22,454 nt of DNA, taken from an uncultured Alistipes sp. (GTDB taxonomy: Bacteria > Bacteroidota > Bacteroidia > Bacteroidales > Rikenellaceae). Positions within the stretch are counted from its first letter, which is position 1; the number at the start of each line of letters is the position of its first letter. Position numbers and translations under genes: made by a program. Below are positions 1 through 6,869 of this stretch, piece after piece. The stretch spans positions 1 through 22,454 of the forward strand of contig CAUDHE010000040.1 of the NCBI GenBank assembly GCA_958449275.1, given 5' to 3'. The notes beneath the pieces are model-generated. The model searched no databases. It saw nothing but the letters and a program-made list of their open reading frames with translations, and had not been told where the DNA came from.

Positions 1-107
1 TGACCAAGGTGCGCTTCAGCATATCGGGCGGCCCCGAAACCGAATACGGCATGACGACCCCGACATATTATGCCATAGACGACATAACCGTCGAATGGAC
101 GGAGTAA
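1..107 (+). CDS. C-terminal end of a DUF4465-like secreted protein (partial)
   Basis: Only the last 34 or so codons are in the window; the frame runs from base 3 to the TAA at 105-107. The tail contains GMTTPTYYAIDDITVEW, which resembles the C-terminal '(N)TPAYFALDDI' strand of DUF4465 beta-sandwich proteins, common as secreted or surface proteins of Bacteroidota. The family call is from memory of that motif and rests on a short stretch. The gene is followed at once by a strong bidirectional hairpin terminator, so it ends a transcript converging on guaA. The start, signal peptide and neighbours lie to the left of the window. Confidence 0.5.
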   Translation, partial: TKVRFSISGGPETEYGMTTPTYYAIDDITVEWTE

Positions 108-125
108 TCGGGTCTCTCCCCTAAT

Positions 126-160
126 AAAAACGGCTGCCGAACAATTCGGCAGCCGTTTTT
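126..160. terminator. Bidirectional intrinsic terminator
   Basis: A perfect 11-bp inverted repeat, CGGCTGCCGAA (131-141) and TTCGGCAGCCG (145-155), has a 3-nt loop. It is flanked by AAAAA on the left (126-130) and TTTTT on the right (156-160), so each strand ends the stem in a U-tract. It lies between the stop of the plus-strand gene ending at 107 and the stop of guaA at 167, where convergent transcripts need ending. Confidence 0.93.
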
Positions 161-166
161 ATTATA

Positions 167-1696
167 TTATTCCCACTCGATGGTTGCGGGCGGTTTCGAC
201 GAGATGTCGTACACTACGCGGTTCACCCCGCTGACCTTGTTTATGATCTCGTTCGACACCTTGGCCAAAAATTCATAGGGCAGGTGCACCCAGTCGGCCG
301 TCATGCCGTCGGTAGAGGTCACGGCGCGCAGGGCCACGCAACTCTCGTAGGTGCGTTCGTCGCCCATGACACCCACGCTCTGCACGGGCAGCAGCATCAC
401 GCCGGCTTGCCATACATCGTCGTAGAGACCAGCTTCGCGCAACATGTCGATGAATATCTTGTCGGCTTTCTGCAATACCTCCACCTTCTCGGGCGTCACC
501 TCGCCCAGTACGCGGATTGCAAGACCCGGACCCGGGAACGGATGGCGTCCGATGAGCATGTCGCTTATGCCCAGCGTACGGCCCACGCGGCGCACCTCGT
601 CCTTGAAGAGCAGACGCAGAGGTTCCACAATCTTCAGGTGCATGTGCTCGGGCAATCCGCCCACGTTATGATGCGATTTGATCTTCGCGGCGGGACCGTT
701 CACCGACGCCGACTCCACAACGTCGGGATAAATCGTTCCCTGCGCCAGCCACTTCACATCCTCGATGCGGCAGGCCTCCTCGTTGAACACCTCCACGAAA
801 TCGCGGCCGATGATCTTGCGCTTCTGCTCGGGGTCGGTGACGCCCGCCAGGTCGCCCAGGAACTTGTCGGCGGCTTTCACGCCCTTGACGTTGAGCCCCA
901 TGCCCTTGTACGATTCGAGCACGTCCTCGAACTCGTTGCGTCGCAACAGACCCGAATCGACGAATATGCAGTAGAGATTCTGCCCTATGGCGCGGTGCAG
1001 CAGCACGGCCGCTACCGAAGAATCCACGCCGCCCGAAAGACCGAGAACGACCTTGTCGTCACCCAGCTTGGCTTTCAACTCGGCCACGGTGCTCTCCACG
1101 AAGCTCTCCGAAGTCCACGACTGCGCGCAGCCGCAAATGTCGACCACGAAATTCTTCAGCAACTGTTTGCCGTCGGTCGAATGGTACACCTCGGGATGGA
1201 ATTGTATGGCCCATGTAGGTTCGCCCGCTATGCGGTATGCGGCCAGTTCCACATCGTCGGTAGATGCTATCGACTCGTAACCCTCGGGGATACGCGTGAT
1301 GGTGTCGCCGTGCGACATCCACACCTGCGTGCGCTCGGGCATATCCTTCATCAAAGGATCGTCGGCGCGCTTCACCGTGAGCATGGCTCGGCCGTACTCA
1401 CGGCTGGGAGCGGGGCTGACCTCGCCACCGAAGAAGTGGGCCAGATACTGCGCTCCGTAGCATACGCCCAGCAACGGCAACTTACCCTTTATCGACCCGA
1501 GATCGATACGCGGAGCCTGCGCGTCGCGCACCGAAAAGGGGCTTCCCGACATTATCACGCCTTTGATCGACTCGTCGAGCGCAGGCAGGTGATTGAAGGG
1601 ATGGATCTCGCAATAGACATTCAGTTCGCGCACGCGCCGCGCTATGAGCTGCGTGTACTGCGACCCGAAGTCTATAATCAATATTTTTTCAGTCAT
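167..1696 (-). CDS. guaA: GMP synthase (glutamine-hydrolysing)
   Basis: GuaA converts XMP to GMP using ATP and glutamine, the last step of guanine nucleotide synthesis in the cytoplasm. The 509-residue product has the normal family length. Residues about 5-190 are a class I glutamine amidotransferase domain with the nucleophile in GVCYGAQ (Cys79) and the partner His167 and Glu169 in QFHPEV. The ATP pyrophosphatase domain begins near residue 205 with the PP-loop SGGVDSS (221-227). The C-terminal dimerisation domain ends in the typical PPATIEWE. The ATG at 1694-1696 begins the canonical MTEKILIIDFGSQ start. It lies 39 bp downstream of guaB and is probably co-transcribed with it; the hairpin at 131-155 ends the unit. 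Confidence 0.98.
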   Translation of the reverse strand: MTEKILIIDFGSQYTQLIARRVRELNVYCEIHPFNHLPALDESIKGVIMSGSPFSVRDAQAPRIDLGSIKGKLPLLGVCYGAQYLAHFFGGEVSPAPSREYGRAMLTVKRADDPLMKDMPERTQVWMSHGDTITRIPEGYESIASTDDVELAAYRIAGEPTWAIQFHPEVYHSTDGKQLLKNFVVDICGCAQSWTSESFVESTVAELKAKLGDDKVVLGLSGGVDSSVAAVLLHRAIGQNLYCIFVDSGLLRRNEFEDVLESYKGMGLNVKGVKAADKFLGDLAGVTDPEQKRKIIGRDFVEVFNEEACRIEDVKWLAQGTIYPDVVESASVNGPAAKIKSHHNVGGLPEHMHLKIVEPLRLLFKDEVRRVGRTLGISDMLIGRHPFPGPGLAIRVLGEVTPEKVEVLQKADKIFIDMLREAGLYDDVWQAGVMLLPVQSVGVMGDERTYESCVALRAVTSTDGMTADWVHLPYEFLAKVSNEIINKVSGVNRVVYDISSKPPATIEWE

Positions 1697-1735
1697 AAAA
1701 ACTCGTCTGTCTTTTTCTTCGTTAATGCCTCGTCC

Positions 1736-3208
1736 TTACTCTCCGCGCGAGTAGTTGGGCGTCTCGCGGGTGATGGTGATGTCGTGGGGGTGGTTCTCCA
1801 CCACGCCGTTCGACGTGATGCGCACGAAGCGGGCCTTCTGCAACGAGGCCATGTCCTTGGCGCCGCAGTAACCCATTCCCGCGCGTATGCCGCCCACGAG
1901 CTGGTAGACCGTCTCGCTCAGCGAGCCTTTGAACGGCACGCGGCCCACGATTCCCTCGGGCACCAGTTTCATGTCGTTCTTCTCCTCGCCTTGGAAATAG
2001 CGGTCCTTCGATCCGGCCTTCATGGCGTCGATCGAACCCATGCCTCGATATGTCTTGAATTTACGTCCGTTGTAGATGATCGTCTCGCCGGGCGACTCCT
2101 CGGTGCCGGCGAACATCGAACCTATCATCACGCAGTCGCCGCCCGCGGCCAAAGCCTTCACGCAGTCGCCCGAATAGCGCAGACCTCCGTCGGCGATAAC
2201 GGGTATTCCGCTGCCCTTGATGGCGCTCGAAGCCTCGAATATGGCCGTAAGCTGGGGTACGCCCACGCCCGCTATGATTCGCGTGGTGCAGATCGAACCC
2301 GGACCTATGCCCACCTTGATACCGTCGGCTCCCGCCTCCACCAAGTAACGGGCCGCTTCGGCCGTGGCTACGTTGCCTACCACCACGTCCAGCTCGGGGA
2401 ACTGGCTCTTGATCTTCCGCAGCATCTCGACCACGTTCTTCGAATGCCCGTGAGCCGAGTCGAGCACCACGGCGTCGACGCTCTCGGCCATGAGGGCCTT
2501 CACGCGATCGACGGCATCGGGAGTAATGCCGATTCCCGCAGCCACGCGCAGACGTCCTTTCGAATCCTTGCAGGCATTAGGATGATCCTGCACCTTGGTT
2601 ATGTCCTTATAGGTGATAAGTCCTATCAGCTTGCCGCGGTCGTCCACTACGGGCAGTTTCTCGATCTTGTTGCGCAACAGAATCTCCGAAGCCTTCTCCA
2701 GCTCGGTGCTGTGGGTGGTGATTATGTTCTCCTTGGTCATCACCTCGTCGATGGCGCGGCTCATGTCGCGCTGGAAACGCAGGTCGCGGTTGGTGACTAT
2801 GCCTATGAGCATGTTGTCGGCATCGATCACGGGTATGCCGCCGATCTTGTTGTCGTGCATCAGCTTCAGCGCGTCGCCCACGGTCTGCTCCTTGGTGATG
2901 GTTATGGGATCGTATATCATGCCGTTCTCGGCCCTCTTCACGCGACGTACGTGCGCCGCCTGCTCGACGATCGACATGTTCTTGTGAATGACTCCTATGC
3001 CGCCTTCGCGAGCGAGGGCTATGGCGAGCGGAGCCTCGGTGACCGTATCCATTGCGGCCGACACGATAGGTATGTTCAGTTTGATATTTCGCGAAAAGTG
3101 CGTCTCGGTAGAGACTGTTCGCGGCAACACTTCCGAATAAGCGGGTACGAGCAACACATCGTCGAAGGTCAACCCGGTCGACTCTACCCTTTCATCTATG
3201 AACGACAT
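1736..3208 (-). CDS. guaB: IMP dehydrogenase
   Basis: GuaB oxidises IMP to XMP with NAD+, the committed step towards GMP, feeding GuaA encoded just downstream. The chosen ATG (3206-3208) gives 490 residues, the usual length, starting MSFIDERVESTGLTFDDVLL. A longer open frame extends 19 codons upstream, but it would run through the promoter and is not family-like. A (beta/alpha)8 barrel is interrupted by two CBS domains (about residues 97-150 and 157-210). The catalytic loop GPGSICTT (302-309) holds Cys307, and the flap region has YRGMGSIDAM. CBS domains in this family bind adenine and guanine nucleotides, so allosteric control is likely. The order guaB-guaA is the usual operon order. Confidence 0.98.
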   Translation of the reverse strand: MSFIDERVESTGLTFDDVLLVPAYSEVLPRTVSTETHFSRNIKLNIPIVSAAMDTVTEAPLAIALAREGGIGVIHKNMSIVEQAAHVRRVKRAENGMIYDPITITKEQTVGDALKLMHDNKIGGIPVIDADNMLIGIVTNRDLRFQRDMSRAIDEVMTKENIITTHSTELEKASEILLRNKIEKLPVVDDRGKLIGLITYKDITKVQDHPNACKDSKGRLRVAAGIGITPDAVDRVKALMAESVDAVVLDSAHGHSKNVVEMLRKIKSQFPELDVVVGNVATAEAARYLVEAGADGIKVGIGPGSICTTRIIAGVGVPQLTAIFEASSAIKGSGIPVIADGGLRYSGDCVKALAAGGDCVMIGSMFAGTEESPGETIIYNGRKFKTYRGMGSIDAMKAGSKDRYFQGEEKNDMKLVPEGIVGRVPFKGSLSETVYQLVGGIRAGMGYCGAKDMASLQKARFVRITSNGVVENHPHDITITRETPNYSRGE

Positions 3209-3230
3209 AATCTTGGGTTTTTGTTGCGCA

Positions 3231-3262
3231 CAAAGATAGGCATAAAAACGCACACCGCCAAA
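3231..3262 (-). promoter_or_regulatory. Bacteroidota-type promoter of guaBA
   Basis: On the minus strand there is TTTG (3259-3262), then 20 bp, then TATCTTTG (3231-3238). This fits the Bacteroidota sigma-ABfr consensus, a -33 TTTG and a -7 TAnnTTTG about 19-20 bp apart. The -7 element ends 22 bp before the guaB ATG, leaving a short A/C-rich leader. It sits in the 69-bp gap between glsB and guaB, so guaBA can be transcribed independently of glsAB. Confidence 0.8.
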
Positions 3263-3277
3263 CATCCGTCGGCACTT

Positions 3278-4204
3278 TTAAGGCGCGACAGACGTTTTTT
3301 CGAGGTATTTCTCCCGCTTTTCGGCGCGTATTCCATCCACGGGCAACAGCACGGCCGTTTCGTAGGCGTCGCCGAAGTCGCGGTTGACCGCGGTGTCGAA
3401 CACGCGCATCGACGGACACAGCCGCATGTAGGCGTGTATCATGGGCGGAACGACCTCGCCCCGCTCGCGCAGCAGCCGCAGCAGGGCGGCGTAGTTTTCG
3501 GCATATGTCGGAGCGTCGAACACCCCTTCCGCGAAAGGAGGATCGGCCGATTCGCGGGCCTGCAACAGCGGGATGTCGGAGCCGAAGAACCTGCGCAGAA
3601 AGGTCATGAGCAACCGCCGTGCCTCGGCGTCGTAGTGCGGATAGACGGTCACTTTGCCGAACAGATAGCGTACGCGGGGATGCGACGCCACGATGCGCCC
3701 CAACCCCAGCCACAGCGACTCCATGGCGAACAGCGGATGCGTTCCTTCGCTGCCGTGCGCCACGAACGACCGCCCCAGCTCGACCGCATGGGGCAGGAAG
3801 TCGCGGCGGAACTCTCCGCTAAAGCGGAAGTAGTGCGACGACGATATGTTCGCCGTGTCGCACTCGCCGCATACGATGTAACGATAACCTCCCGCGATCG
3901 TCCTGCGAACGGGATCCCACGCCACGATCTGACGGTAGCCCTCGGGGGCGGTGTCGTCTGCGTCGATATCGACGGCGCGCCCCGTGCCGCCGCCCGCGTT
4001 GCGGAACGCCTCCTCGCGCAGACGCCCCGTCTCGTACATGAGCGAGGGAGCCTCGGACGCACGGAACGAATAGAGCCGATAACCGCCGCGCTCCGCGACG
4101 GTCACGGGACGCAGGGCCGCCAGTTCCTCTTCGAGCGCCTCGCGGGGCAGCGGCTCCGCGACGGCCACGGTCGCGCGCGATGCGAGAGACCGATGCGCGG
4201 TCAT
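3278..4204 (-). CDS. glsB: Glycine N-acyltransferase, GNAT/hemolysin-type (glycine lipid synthesis)
   Basis: The 308-residue product resembles the OlsB/GlsB acyl-ACP-dependent N-acyltransferases, a GNAT-fold group once labelled 'hemolysin'. In Bacteroides, GlsB N-acylates glycine with a 3-hydroxy fatty acid, the first step to glycine lipids at the membrane. Visible landmarks are YRQIVAWDP with IAGGYRY (the acyl-CoA/ACP-binding beta strands), the segment SSHYFRFSGEF, and HPLFAMESLWLGLGR followed by VRYLFGKVTVYPHY. The ATG at 4202-4204 overlaps the TGA of the upstream gene in an ATGA junction, which fixes the start and implies translational coupling. Substrate assignment rests on family memory and the glsA partner; another small amine acceptor such as ornithine or serine is possible. 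Confidence 0.82.
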   Translation of the reverse strand: MTAHRSLASRATVAVAEPLPREALEEELAALRPVTVAERGGYRLYSFRASEAPSLMYETGRLREEAFRNAGGGTGRAVDIDADDTAPEGYRQIVAWDPVRRTIAGGYRYIVCGECDTANISSSHYFRFSGEFRRDFLPHAVELGRSFVAHGSEGTHPLFAMESLWLGLGRIVASHPRVRYLFGKVTVYPHYDAEARRLLMTFLRRFFGSDIPLLQARESADPPFAEGVFDAPTYAENYAALLRLLRERGEVVPPMIHAYMRLCPSMRVFDTAVNRDFGDAYETAVLLPVDGIRAEKREKYLEKTSVAP

Positions 4205-5022
4205 AACGCGGGAGTATTTTGCGCCAGAGCATAGACTCGGCGGCGCACCATACGGCATCGCTCGTCGTCGCTCGCCAGCGGACGCAGCTCGGCGGGCCGA
4301 ATGGGCGCTCCCATACGCATCGCTATATCGGTCCCGCGCTGGCGGAACATCTCGTCGGCGAGCAGCAGCATCTCGAAATTGAATTTCACGCCCAGCGCCT
4401 TCCGCAGCCGTGCCGTACGATAGAAACGGTCGGAGAGACTGCCTCCGACGTAGAGCGGCAATATGGTGCGGTCGTAACGCTCGGCCAGACGGACGAACGA
4501 AGCACGCCACGCGGGATCCTCCACCCCGCGGCGCGTGCGACGCGAACACAACCCCGCGGGAAAGGTCAGCACGGGCAGATCGGACGCGAAGGCGCGTTCG
4601 CGGATAACGGCATAGTCGGGGTGCTGCGCACCGGCCTTGTTGACGGGAATCCACAGCGGACGCAACGGTTCGATGTGCGTCAGCAGGTCGTTCACTATGG
4701 CCCGTACGCCCCCGAAACGCATGCAGAGAGCATGACAGGCCGCCACGCCGTCCAACCCGCCGAACGGGTGGTTGGCCACCACCAGATAGCGGCCTCCGAG
4801 AGGCACCGAATCGATCCCCTCGATACGGCAGGCGACGCCCAGTTCGTCGAGCCACGCCCCGAGCACCTCCTGCGGCTCGGAATCGCGATGGCGTTGCAGG
4901 AATGCGTTTATCTCCTCCTCGTGCAGCAGCTCGCGCAGACGGCGGAGGGCCGCACGGGGGATCATACGCGAGAGACGCGGCGCGCGGCGATGCAAAATAT
5001 CGGCAATGTCGATTCTTTCCAT
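4201..5022 (-). CDS. glsA: Lysophospholipid-type O-acyltransferase partnering GlsB
   Basis: The 273-residue protein belongs to the PlsC-like acyltransferases. The acceptor/catalytic motif is NHPFGGLDG at residues 84-92. His85 and Asp91 are separated by five residues, whereas the classical PlsC motif is H-x4-D. A second block, FPAGLCSR (154-161), corresponds to the FPxG motif that binds the acceptor phosphate or head group in the family. In Bacteroides, GlsA O-acylates the hydroxyl of the N-acyl-glycine made by GlsB to give the diacylated glycine lipid. The start is an ATG at 5020-5022 after an AT-rich leader. It is the first gene of the pair, sharing 4 bp with glsB, and is transcribed away from rsmH. 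Confidence 0.82.
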   Translation of the reverse strand: MERIDIADILHRRAPRLSRMIPRAALRRLRELLHEEEINAFLQRHRDSEPQEVLGAWLDELGVACRIEGIDSVPLGGRYLVVANHPFGGLDGVAACHALCMRFGGVRAIVNDLLTHIEPLRPLWIPVNKAGAQHPDYAVIRERAFASDLPVLTFPAGLCSRRTRRGVEDPAWRASFVRLAERYDRTILPLYVGGSLSDRFYRTARLRKALGVKFNFEMLLLADEMFRQRGTDIAMRMGAPIRPAELRPLASDDERCRMVRRRVYALAQNTPAL

Positions 5023-5094
5023 AATTTCTTGCTAATTTATGAGGTCTTAATACATCGGAACTCTGTTCCGCAATCACCGCTCCCGCACGAATCG

Positions 5095-5208
5095 GATATC
5101 GCTTTGCGATATCTGCAGTTCGCCTCCGCCCCACTGCGGCGGTCTGCTGCTCGCACGAGGCTCGCGCACTCCCGCCGCCGTCGGCGAACCGTCTGCGGAT
5201 TCGCGGAC
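5095..5208 (-). repeat. Group 1 intergenic palindromic element, copy 1 (inverted)
   Basis: This occupies most of the 271-bp divergent gap between glsA and rsmH. Read on the minus strand it matches the elements at 9170-9262 and 15301-15392: a left arm GTTCGCCGACGGCGG, a variable loop, a right arm with CCGCCGC, GGGGCGG and GGCGAACTGC, then a terminal hairpin. The outer stem pairs GTTCGCC (5118-5124) with GGCGAAC (5183-5189). The terminal hairpin is GATATCGC (5095-5102), TTT, GCGATATC (5106-5113). A second hairpin, GTCTGCG/CGCGGAC with one wobble, closes the other end (5191-5208). A separate small hairpin, CGGAAC-tct-GTTCCG (5056-5070), stands closer to glsA. Confidence 0.85.
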
Positions 5209-5257
5209 AAGCGAAAAATATTACGGGTGAAATACGCAACATTTCTGCTAAAAGCAG

Positions 5258-5265
5258 TACCTTTA
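5258..5265 (+). promoter_or_regulatory. Candidate -7 element upstream of rsmH
   Basis: TACCTTTA is one base from the Bacteroidota -7 consensus TAnnTTTG and lies 28 bp before the rsmH ATG. It directly follows a small hairpin, CTGCT-aaa-AGCAG (5245-5257). No TTTG is seen at the expected -33 distance, so this is weak; it is listed because the dcw cluster should have a promoter in this gap. Confidence 0.3.
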
Positions 5266-5293
5266 CACCCAAATACGCTTTTGAGATACAAAA

Positions 5294-6208
5294 ATGTCTT
5301 TCGACGCTACGACATACCACGTGCCCGTGCTTCTGGAGGAGTCGATCGCACTGCTCGACATCGACCCCGCAGGCCTGTACTGCGACCTGACGTTCGGCGG
5401 CGGCGGCCACTCGCGCCGCATACTCTCGCAACTCGGCCCCGAAGGGCGGCTCTACTCTTTCGATCAGGACAGCGACACACTCGCCAACGCACCCGACGAC
5501 GGGCGTTTCCGCTATGTGGAGAGCAATTTCCGTTTTCTGCGTGGCGCCCTGCGGCTGCGCGGCGTGCAAAGTGCGGACGGCATTTTGGCCGACCTGGGAG
5601 TCTCGTCGCACCATTTCGACGAGGTCGGCCGCGGTTTCTCGTTCCGCGGCGACGGTCCTCTGGACATGCGCATGAACCGCCGCGGAGGTCGTACGGCCAC
5701 CGACGTGGTGAACCGTTACGACGCCGATTCGCTGGCCCGCGTGCTGCGCGACTACGGCGAGCTGGAGACCACATGGAAAATCGCGGCATGCATAGTGCGC
5801 AGTCGCGAGCAGTCGCCCATCCTCACCACGTCGCAACTGGTGACGGCGGTGGCTCCGTGCACCCCCAAGCGCGACGAGGCGAAGTTCCTCACCAAACTGT
5901 TTCAGGCCCTGCGCATCGAGGTCAACGGCGAGATGGAAGCGCTGAAAATGGCTCTGGAGCAGTCGCTCAAGGTGTTGAAACCCGGAGGACGGCTGGTGGT
6001 GATATCCTACCACTCGCTGGAGGACCGTCTGGTGAAAAACTTCATGCGCAGCGGCAATTTCGAAGGGCGCATCGAACGCGATTTCTACGGTCGCGCATCG
6101 TCGCCTTTCGAGATCGTGACGCGCAAGGCCGCAGTGCCCTCGCCCGAGGAGGTGGCGCGCAATCCGCGATCGCGGTCGGCAAAGCTGCGGGCAGCGGTGA
6201 AGTTATGA
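5294..6208 (+). CDS. rsmH: 16S rRNA (cytosine-1402-N4)-methyltransferase
   Basis: RsmH (MraW) uses S-adenosylmethionine to methylate N4 of C1402 in the 16S rRNA P site. The 304-residue product has the usual length. Family blocks are YHVPVLLEE at the start, the SAM-binding LTFGGGGHSR (about residues 33-42), ILADLGVSSHHFD, FRGDGPLDMRM and, near the C-terminus, VVISYHSLEDRLVKNF. The ATG at 5294 follows an A-rich leader. In Bacteroidota this gene is normally second in the dcw cluster behind mraZ; here glsA is divergent in the upstream position and no mraZ is present. It heads the plus-strand cell wall operon. Confidence 0.98.
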   Translation: MSFDATTYHVPVLLEESIALLDIDPAGLYCDLTFGGGGHSRRILSQLGPEGRLYSFDQDSDTLANAPDDGRFRYVESNFRFLRGALRLRGVQSADGILADLGVSSHHFDEVGRGFSFRGDGPLDMRMNRRGGRTATDVVNRYDADSLARVLRDYGELETTWKIAACIVRSREQSPILTTSQLVTAVAPCTPKRDEAKFLTKLFQALRIEVNGEMEALKMALEQSLKVLKPGGRLVVISYHSLEDRLVKNFMRSGNFEGRIERDFYGRASSPFEIVTRKAAVPSPEEVARNPRSRSAKLRAAVKL

Positions 6209-6210
6209 CA

Positions 6211-6274
6211 TGGCACTGCTCTGCGGTGCCATCCTCGGCGGCTCGCGCAAAGCGCGCCCGCAGCCGCCGAGGAT
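6211..6274 (-). repeat. Group 3 intergenic palindromic element, copy 1
   Basis: It fills most of the rsmH-ftsL gap, starting 2 bp after the stop. A 9-bp stem, TGGCACTGC-tct-GCGGTGCCA (6211-6231, one wobble), abuts a second structure. That has perfect 12-bp arms ATCCTCGGCGGC (6231-6242) and GCCGCCGAGGAT (6263-6274), enclosing a nested CGCGC-aaa-GCGCG hairpin (6244-6256) and a cccgca spacer. The layout recurs at 22352-22416 with compensatory changes in outer and inner stems. In the reading where the variable hairpin is last, it points against transcription. An AT-rich leader follows to the ATG at 6303. Confidence 0.85.
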
Positions 6275-6302
6275 AAAAATTGAATAATAAGATATTGCAA
6301 TC

Positions 6303-6821
6303 ATGCGACCCGAAAACGACGATTTCGATCCGCAGAGCGAAGAGGATCTGCGCCGACTGGAGGAGGACGAAGAGTTCCGCCGCCGCGTGCGCCGCGAGAT
6401 CCTGCGCGTGCAGAGCGGCGAGGCCGACGAGGAGATAGAGCGCGACCGCGAGGAGGAACGGCTGGAGCGCGAGGAGGCCGAGGAGGAGCAGAGCAGACAG
6501 CGCCGCAAACGTTCGCGGCTGTTGTGGCTCATCTTCTCGGGCAACATTCTGGTGAACCGCAGCGTGGCGGAGAATTACCGTTACTTCGCGGCCATAGCGG
6601 CCATGTGCTTCATCAGCATCGTGGTGATGTTCACCGCGCTGCACGCCGATCTGAAATATTCGCGCATGGAGCGCGAAGTGCAGCTTCTGCGCGAGCGGTC
6701 GATCCGCCTCCAGGAGCAACTGCACCGCCGCACCACCCACGCCGCGATCGTGGAGGAGCTGCGCAGGCGCGGCATCGATTTGCAGGATCCGCGCAAGCCG
6801 AAAGCCGTGGTGGAGGATTAA
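6303..6821 (+). CDS. ftsL: FtsL-like cell division protein with long charged N-terminus
   Basis: This is a 172-residue bitopic membrane protein in the ftsL position between rsmH and ftsI. Residues 1-72 are cytoplasmic and very rich in Glu, Arg and Asp, for example ERDREEERLEREEAEEEQ, and should form one long charged helix. The block GNILVNRSVAENYRYF (80-95) matches the Bacteroidota FtsL_2-type family, and residues about 95-113 are the single membrane span. The periplasmic part (114-150) is heptad-like (MEREVQLLRERSIRLQEQL), as expected for the FtsL/DivIC coiled coil linking FtsB-like and FtsW/FtsI partners. FtsL_2 proteins I recall are shorter (about 110-130 residues), so the N-terminal extension is unusual. 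Function is assigned by position and architecture. Confidence 0.85.
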   Translation: MRPENDDFDPQSEEDLRRLEEDEEFRRRVRREILRVQSGEADEEIERDREEERLEREEAEEEQSRQRRKRSRLLWLIFSGNILVNRSVAENYRYFAAIAAMCFISIVVMFTALHADLKYSRMEREVQLLRERSIRLQEQLHRRTTHAAIVEELRRRGIDLQDPRKPKAVVED

Positions 6822-6869
6822 CGGACCGACACGGGGTTCGGCGGCGCAAGAATATAACAACGGAATAAG

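Noticed and set aside
3209..3277. Purine riboswitch upstream of guaB
   Set aside because: The 69-bp gap holds a promoter and only a short leader; there is no room or pairing for a purine aptamer.
284..4234. Very long plus-strand open frame opposite guaA, guaB and the gls genes
   Set aside because: It is the antisense of well-recognised proteins, with no family-like composition (rich in His, Arg and Gly). GC-rich third positions remove stop codons from the opposite strand.
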